Shown here one piece after another: positions 58,370-64,000 of a stretch of 64,000 nt of DNA. The stretch is from Aquatica leii. Taxonomy: Eukaryota > Arthropoda > Insecta > Coleoptera > Lampyridae. The notes below the pieces were generated by a model. That model saw only the letters and a list, made by a program, of their open reading frames with translations, was not told where the DNA came from and did no database searches. The stretch spans positions 88,197,389 through 88,261,388 of the forward strand of contig CM069435.1 in NCBI GenBank assembly GCA_035610365.1, read 5' to 3'. The translations under genes and the position numbers were made by a program. Position 1 is the first letter of the stretch; each line of letters opens with the position of its first letter.

Positions 58370-60120
58370 AACAAACTCGCCATCATAGCGGGAGACTTTA
58401 ACGCAAAATGCCCTGAATGAGGGACGCCTAAAGAAAATGATAGGGGTCGGATCGTAACGGAATGGTTGGCCAGTTGCGACATGATCATTATGAACATGGG
58501 AAAAGAACCGACATATGTGGAGTTAGATACTGGACATCACCTGCGCCAGCAACAACATGACCAATAGAGTGAGGGGATAGAGAGTATCTGGTGAACAATA
58601 TTTAAGTGACAGTAGATACATATTACATAACATATTGAGCACTAAAAAAATAACTTTTATGGTAGTAGTCGCAAAGGCCTGCCAATATGGAACACAACCA
58701 AAATAAATCAAGAGAAACTATTGGATACATTTAGCCGGCTCCTATCATCTAAAGAAGTGAACACACCTAAAGATATGGCGGAAGCTATGATAAAATGTTG
58801 TGACGCCAGCACAACACACTGGCGCTGGTCTGTACTATTGGAATGAGGAATTGGCTCGATTAAGGAAAGAGTGCCAGCAGAAAAGAAGAGTTGCAACAAG
58901 AGTAACAAAAAAGCTAAAACGAACTCCACCACAGACTATCAACAATACAAACAACTGAGAAATGGCTTTCGTAGAGCAATTAAAGCAACCAATAGTAGGG
59001 GGCCTGGATTGAATTATGTCAAAGCATAGACCATGGCCCGTGGGGAAAAGGTTACAAAATAGCCAGCAAAAGATTGAGGACACAGCCATGTGTAGTACTA
59101 AATTATGATCAAATCCGTTCGGTGGTCCAAGGTTTATTTCCTTCTCGACCAAAGAGGAAGATAAACGTAGAAGCCCCCCACACCGCTTCACTCATATTCC
59201 GTGGAGGAAATACTTGAGGCGGCAAAGATATTAGGTCGCAAAAAGGCACCACGCCCTGATGGCATACCGGCTGACGCCCTAGATGATGTGCTTACCAGCT
59301 ATCCTGGAACGATAGCACTATTACTAAATAAACTATTAAACTCGCAAAAGTTTCCAGCGATTTGAAATGCGCCATACTCGTTCTGCTAGACAAGGGCAAA
59401 AACTTCCCTAATGACCCTGGTGCATATAGACCCCTATGCTTGCTTAACACTACTGCCAAGCTATACGAGATTTTGATTGAAAGATCACCAAAGTAGGCAA
59501 CTGGACGATTAGACAACTATGTGCAATGGTCCCACTAGATGTTAAGAACGCATTTAATACACTAGCGTGGCCAGTGATGATTGAAGCACTGACCTTAAAA
59601 TAAATTCTCAAGTATTTGATTAACATTATAAATGACTACCTCATGGAGCGCGAGTTACTAATAAATAGTACGGAGGGAACGGAAACTTTTCAGGTGTCTT
59701 GCGGTGTTCCACAAGGCTCGGTTCTCGGTTATTACAGACAAACATGGGGGAACACACGCAACTGGTTGCTTTTGCAAACGATTTTGCTGTTTTGAACAGC
59801 GCCAGGACCGAGGACGAACAAACGGGACTATTAGCCGGATTGACAACTGGCTTAAACTTCACGATCTGGATATAGCCCCATACAAGACAGAAGCGGTGGT
59901 ATTTTCGGGCAGGCTACGCACAAATAACATCTCGTTTAAGGTGCTGAGCTGTGTTGTCATCCCGGGGAAGAACATCAAATACCTCGGGGTTCACATGGAT
60001 TAATACCTGTACTACGGACATCATGTCGAGATGGCGACTGCCAACGATGGTAGAACAACCTCGGTTATTTCACGCGTGATGGCGAAAAAACGTTTAATAT
60101 TATAAGTAGTCACCCATCTC
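58370..60120 (+). pseudogene. ORF2 endonuclease and reverse transcriptase of the same LINE (5' part)
   Basis: The endonuclease GDFNAK core is visible at 58391-58415, and EWLASCDMIIMNMG follows with good spacing. The RT begins near 59220 with AAKILGRKKAPRPDGIPADA. DVKNAFNTLAW near 59540 is the first catalytic block (normally D..NAFN...W). Next come SCGVPQGSVL-like text near 59700 and FANDFAVL near 59775, where Asn replaces one Asp of the FADD box. KYLGVHMD near 59980 is the thumb motif. The last piece before the MITE reads SVDPLKWGNTK. Confidence 0.75.
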
Positions 60121-60170
60121 GTCCATGATGTACGCATCGGTTGATCCACTAAAATGGGGAAACACCAAGG

Positions 60171-60530
60171 TACACAGTAAAAAATATTTTGTTAATTTCA
60201 CTTTTATTTAACAACATTTTAATAGTTACTTAGTTAGAGTAAATAGCAACTGTATTTTTTAGTTACTTTTACTGATGGGATAATGCTAGGTGAATAAGCA
60301 GTAAATTTACAAAATACGTTGTAGAAATAACTCATATAATGTCAATTATTGCAGTTTTAGATAATCATGTATCAAAATGTTGTTGTTGTTACAATTAATG
60401 TAGTACAGTTTGACAGTTATGCTATTGTTGAAGTTGGTTCCATAGGATTTGATAAATTTACTAAAAATAGGAGTGGACCTGCTGGAACTAAAAATTGTAG
60501 TTAATTTAACTATATATTTTTTACTGTGTA
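60171..60530. mobile_element. MITE, 360 bp, inserted in the LINE ORF2
   Basis: Both ends carry TACACAGTAAAAAATAT, a perfect 17-bp terminal inverted repeat (60171-60187 and 60514-60530). Similarity continues a little inward (GTTAATTT against GTTAAATT). Joining the LINE text across it, keeping one TA, gives GGTAGTCCTC and an open reading WGNTKVVLKVQRKI. This supports insertion at a TA and a Tc1/mariner-type origin. No coding capacity. Confidence 0.85.
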
Positions 60531-61130
60531 TAGTCCTCAAAGTACAAAGAAAAATATGTATTAAAATATCATCTAGCTATAGAACAATAGCCATTGAAGC
60601 TGCACAGATATTGGCTGGGACTATACCTTAGGTTCCACTTGCCGAGGAAAAAAGATCGATTAGGACAGGTGCCCTTGGAAAAAAGAAGCTAGGAAAGTGA
60701 CAATTCGTAAATGGCGAGTAAGGTAGCAAAACCGTCACAAGAGTAAACGAACAAGACGTTTAATACCAAATATTGAATTTTGACTAGGTAGAAGACATAG
60801 AGATGTGGATTATCACCTAGCCCAAGTGCTATCTGGTAACGGCTGCTTTGCCACCTGCTTGAACAGTATTTAAAAAAAGATCCACCTTACTTTGCGCGTA
60901 CTGTGACGAAGTGGACGATGTAGAACATACGTTTTCCGTGGCCTCGATGGACCAATATCAGAGGAGTACTGAACAACTTAACCTCCGAGTCATCGATTCT
61001 ACATATGTTACTATCGCATGAACACTGGACGAATATCAGTGGTTTACTGTTCCGAATGATTAAAAAGAAAGAGATTGGAGAACACTGGCATGGAAAAATA
61101 CCACGACCTCGTCACACGGGCATGTGCAGT
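60531..61130 (+). pseudogene. ORF2 C-terminal region of the same LINE
   Basis: VLKVQRKICIKISSSYRTIA then EAAQILAGTIP, followed by FLDGRRHRDVDYHLAQVLSG-like text (60780-60840), a cysteine-histidine block CAYCDEVDDVEHTF (about 60895-60935) and LFRMIKKKEIG (61045), match the region after the RT in R1-clade elements. Frames change several times. Confidence 0.7.
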
Positions 61131-61385
61131 CAAGACACGAATATGCAAAATCTGCCTGAGACACATATTTCATTTATACAATTGTACTTTTTGTTTGTTA
61201 CTTTTATGCTTTTATGTATACAACGTAGTTCCCGATCGAATGTCAATCAACGAACGAAGCAGTAGCTTGAGAGCAACTGAAGTAAAACTTCATTGTATTC
61301 CGGTTACTTTCATGAACAGGCTGAACCAGGAAAAAAAGGTTGACCAAATGATTCTACGATAAAATAAGAAGTGCATAAAGTTTTT

Positions 61386-61640
61386 TTGGTAGTGGATTTT
61401 TAATTAGCAGGTGCTTGGGCGTGGCTATTTGAACCGTGGCGTGGTTATCGGTTTGCTGGCTAGTGGCTTAGCTACTGCTACCAAGTAATACAGTATTTTT
61501 TAGCGAATATTTAAAATTTCGACTTGACTTATCGCTACGTATTTTATGGTACTCTCACTAAATAATTTTTTTGTTTATGTTTCTGAATTGGTTTAACAAT
61601 GGGTTTAGCTATATTTATTGTGGGCGTGGTTAATAGATAA
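61386..61640. repeat. Degenerate array E, right segment
   Basis: GGGCGTGGCTATTTGAACCG, TGGCGTGGTTATCGGTTTGC and GTGGGCGTGGTTAATAGATA continue the GCGTGGTTAA words seen at 49071-49569. Confidence 0.45.
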
Positions 61641-63704
61641 TCGATGACCAATCACTATCTACGTTGTGAAAGACGTTGTTATTGCTTTAATCTAACAAAA
61701 TCGTTTCTAATAGTAATCTTATGCAATTGCGAAATGCACCTGGTCTCTTTTAGATTTTCTTAACGTTACATCGTTCAGTACCCGAAACGGACTAGTTTCT
61801 AATTTCCATTTCGCTTGATTAACTTTATCGAAAAGGGACTGTAACTTTGATGTTACTCGTCGTCCCCGATATGTCTTATTTTTAACTTTCGACGAAATTT
61901 CGTCTTTCGGTTTTAATTAATTAACGGCGACCTTGATTCGCGCCGTCGTTGTTGCCGGTTAATTTTCGGTAAGCGGAAAGTTGTGTTTAAACTAATTTTG
62001 AGAAGTCCGCCGCTGATGACTGTCGGCGACAATTCTCTCTTTTCTCTTCTACTTCTCATTCATATTCAGGTTTATGTACGATTCTAACAGTTTCGGGGGG
62101 AAATTGAACTTAATGCGGTGTATCTTCTTCGTAGTAAAAGAGGCGGCATCGACCTCCAAGCCGGGCCATTTGGGATATCGATCTGACGAACGACGCCGTC
62201 TGCTGCTTGTGCAACTCTCGTACGCAGAATTACAAAAGCTCTACATTGTTCTTCGGCTCGGACTCTGAAATCTATACAAAACACGGACGAACCGGACTGG
62301 GATGGACAAAAAACCCTACTTGTCGATGACGTTAATGTCATTTAATATGCTTTCAAATTTCCGCTGGCTTATCCTGAATTATTAAATGCGATATCGACGT
62401 ACGCTAAAAAAATGGTTGCGTTGACGTATTGGTCATAAATTCGCATTGCTCGTGAATATTTTACGGTCTAATCAAACACCATCATGCGTATTTTATATTT
62501 ATGCATTGATTTTTGGCACGGCTTTTAAAAAGCTGGCGGAATTGACACCGGTGCTTGCGATCGAGAATTACTTAATTGGATTTTCTCGGCTGGACCCTTT
62601 ACGTCTTGGTCGTTCGGTCAAAGGGCGAACAACCTTACCGTAGGAGTATATTATTGTCTTGACGGTTAACCTTTTGATCCTTCTCGATTTACTGTGTTAA
62701 TTACGTTGCTTTGAATCTCCTCTGTCAAAGCTAGTTTTTTTTTCACCCTTTAAACCTCGAAAGGTTTAATGTTGTGTTTGGTACTAATACGAACGTATCC
62801 ACTGTTCATTCCCAGTGGTGTATGAAATATAAATGACCAACTTGGCTTGTGTTAATGCAGAGTGTGCGGGACATCCGTCTTTGTTCGTCAAAACGACGTC
62901 GACGCCGAGAAAACGAGATGGGACAAGTAGGCGGCGAAATATAAAAAATAAATGATGTACAAACATGCAACGAATGACGTGTAAAAAAGGAAAACAGCTC
63001 TTAGAATAATGAAATTTCTGTAGCAAAGTGACGGGACGCATACTTCTGTTTATGAGGGGGTTTTAGTCCCAACCTTTGATGTTGGTTTTAGATTAACGTG
63101 TTTTTTTTTCGGATAGGTACACGTGTCTTTTTTTGACGATCATTAACACGATTTTTCCTCCTCAACCCGCATTAAATTGTGTTTGTTTATTACGTAAGGA
63201 ACGAATTAAAGTAATCCTTTTGTATGTGGCAGCGCCAGATTTCACAATAGCTTAGCTTTTAGTACTCTCGTTGTACAGGAAACCAACAAATTTACAACAA
63301 AGCTGGTGAATTTGCGGATTTTGGTTTAGCAAACTTAATGGAATTTCGAAGCTTCCTCAACCAGTCGAAATGGTTTTATTTAATCTCGACTGCTGCGAGT
63401 GCGAGTGTTTGTATCTGAATTGTCGACGTATGTCATAGTATACTCGCGATAGCACCATCTACACAAACGTCTGTTTATCTTTCGCGCAAATTAACTAAAA
63501 TATTCAACAATCAATTAAGCAAAAACAATGCAACGTCTTTTTATTAAGAGCGCGTAGAATTTTTACGGCCGCCTGTAAACTCGAGAAACTCGTCGAAAAA
63601 AATTGAAAAACGAGACGCTTCTTTTACAGCAGCTATAATTTTTTTGGCTTTATCGCAATTAATTCCCGACGATTAAATTGTAATTTAATCTCGAAATGCT
63701 TAAT
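61641..63704. other. Single-copy DNA, probable intron, no supported gene
   Basis: Less AT-biased than the arrays. A pyrimidine-rich run ending TTCATATTCAG|GTTTATG (62069/62070) could be a splice acceptor. A 64-codon frame from 62074 (MYDSNSFGGKLNLMRCIFFV...) follows it, but its phase does not match the phase-1 donor at 27391 and it shows no motif. Other short frames also lack support. Confidence 0.4.
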
Positions 63705-63746
63705 CTTTACGGCATTTTCTTTCTTATTTTGCGTTGCAGGTAAACC
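63705..63746 (+). promoter_or_regulatory. Candidate recursive splice site (zero-length exon)
   Basis: A pyrimidine-rich run (CATTTTCTTTCTTATTTTGC) is followed by GTTGCAG|GTAAAC. The acceptor CAG (63737-63739) is directly joined to a donor-like GTAAAC (63740-63745). This is the layout of ratchet points described in long insect introns. It lies on the plus strand, as does the exon ending at 27390. Read instead as an ordinary acceptor, the phase-1 junction would give KPKESNMRSNNKCYRGT and a stop, a less attractive exon. Confidence 0.45.
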
Positions 63747-64000
63747 AAAAGAATCTAACATGCGATCAAATAACAAATGCTATCGTGGCACTTAACAAAT
63801 TCATCTACTGGTTAAAAAAATCTTAAAAACGATTATAAATGTTTTCTTAAATTAGCCAAATCAGTTTATTACGTTCCAATCAGAAGCAGCCAGAAACTGA
63901 AAAGGAAAGATCTTAAGAAATCTTATTGGAGAGTAACTAAAACATTTTAAGCGATTTGCAAGGAAGTTAGCGACAATCTGACCTCGAAAACAATTACTGG
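63747..64000. other. Probable intron continuation
   Basis: AT-rich text with no recognised exon or repeat. Confidence 0.35.

Larger units (their letters stand above)
57220..61385 (+). mobile_element. R1-clade LINE, remaining part (right of the BEL insertion)
   Basis: Continues ORF1 (IYESLYKIRARLNILG then the gag-like core 57301-57819, then a zinc-knuckle piece KCLRFWETGHRK near 57860). It then gives ORF2 with an endonuclease (LAIIAGDFNAKCPE near 58390, MIIMNMGKEPTYVE near 58485) and a reverse transcriptase (KKAPRPDGIPADALDD near 59245, LVAFANDFAVLNSARTEDEQ near 59770, IKYLGVHMD near 59980). The C-terminal region has SYRTIAIEAAQILAGTIP near 60580 and a YCDEVDDVEHTF cysteine-histidine block near 60905. 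Stops and frame changes are numerous. A 360-bp MITE interrupts it at 60171. The 3' end is near 61385, judged only by the return of array E. Confidence 0.8.

Noticed and set aside
62074-62268. 64-codon plus-strand frame after a possible acceptor as a host exon
   Set aside because: The phase does not fit the donor at 27391, no protein motif is seen, and no good donor follows.

Overview
This is eukaryotic, almost certainly arthropod and probably insect DNA. It is AT-rich, has one visible splice-bounded host exon, tRNA-primed LTR elements (BEL/Pao and Ty3/gypsy), R1-clade LINEs, a Penelope-like element, pogo/Tigger and hAT DNA transposons, and several degenerate tandem arrays of roughly 100-210 bp units. 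Nothing seen fixes the order. A beetle-like insect is a guess from overall style only.

Host content is sparse. The only convincing host coding sequence is a small exon on the plus strand (27271-27390). It begins a protein with a signal peptide (MSGRLSRSLPQFGG...) and ends at a perfect GTAAGT donor. No following coding exon is visible in the remaining 36.6 kb, so that stretch is probably one very long intron. A juxtaposed acceptor/donor at 63737-63745 looks like a recursive-splicing (ratchet) site. A fragment of a YqaJ-type nuclease gene lies on the minus strand at 39733-40190; its owner (host or mobile element) is unknown.

Layout: 1-6440, mostly single-copy AT-rich DNA with an inverted-repeat element near 2.2-2.7 kb. 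6445-16465, tandem array A, split by a decayed LINE (7.3-10.2 kb), a broken gypsy element (10.4-14.5 kb) that itself carries an hAT element with an 8-bp target duplication, a Penelope-like fragment (14.5-15.4 kb) and a MITE (15.9 kb). 17936-26289, a pogo-like DNA transposon whose transposase is split by a 5.26-kb R1-clade LINE and by a solo LTR; a diverged second copy of the flanking repeat at 47.8-48.2 kb shows the empty site. 27-28.3 kb, the host exon and start of its intron. 28.3-34.9 kb, tandem arrays B and C, the latter holding a Tigger-like fragment. 35.1-35.6 kb, a solo LTR. 36-38 kb, single-copy DNA. 38.3-47.7 kb, arrays D1 and D2 with a palindromic MITE, the YqaJ fragment and a gypsy element with both LTRs. 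49.1-61.6 kb, array E interrupted by an R1-clade LINE, which is in turn interrupted by an apparently whole, very young BEL/Pao retrotransposon (50491-57214, identical-looking LTRs, 5-bp target duplication) and by a 360-bp MITE. 61.7-64 kb is single-copy, probably intronic.

The genes do not form a pathway. The window is a stratified record of transposon insertions into satellite-like arrays, most likely within or next to a long intron of a secreted or membrane protein gene. Nested target-site duplications give a relative order of several insertions.
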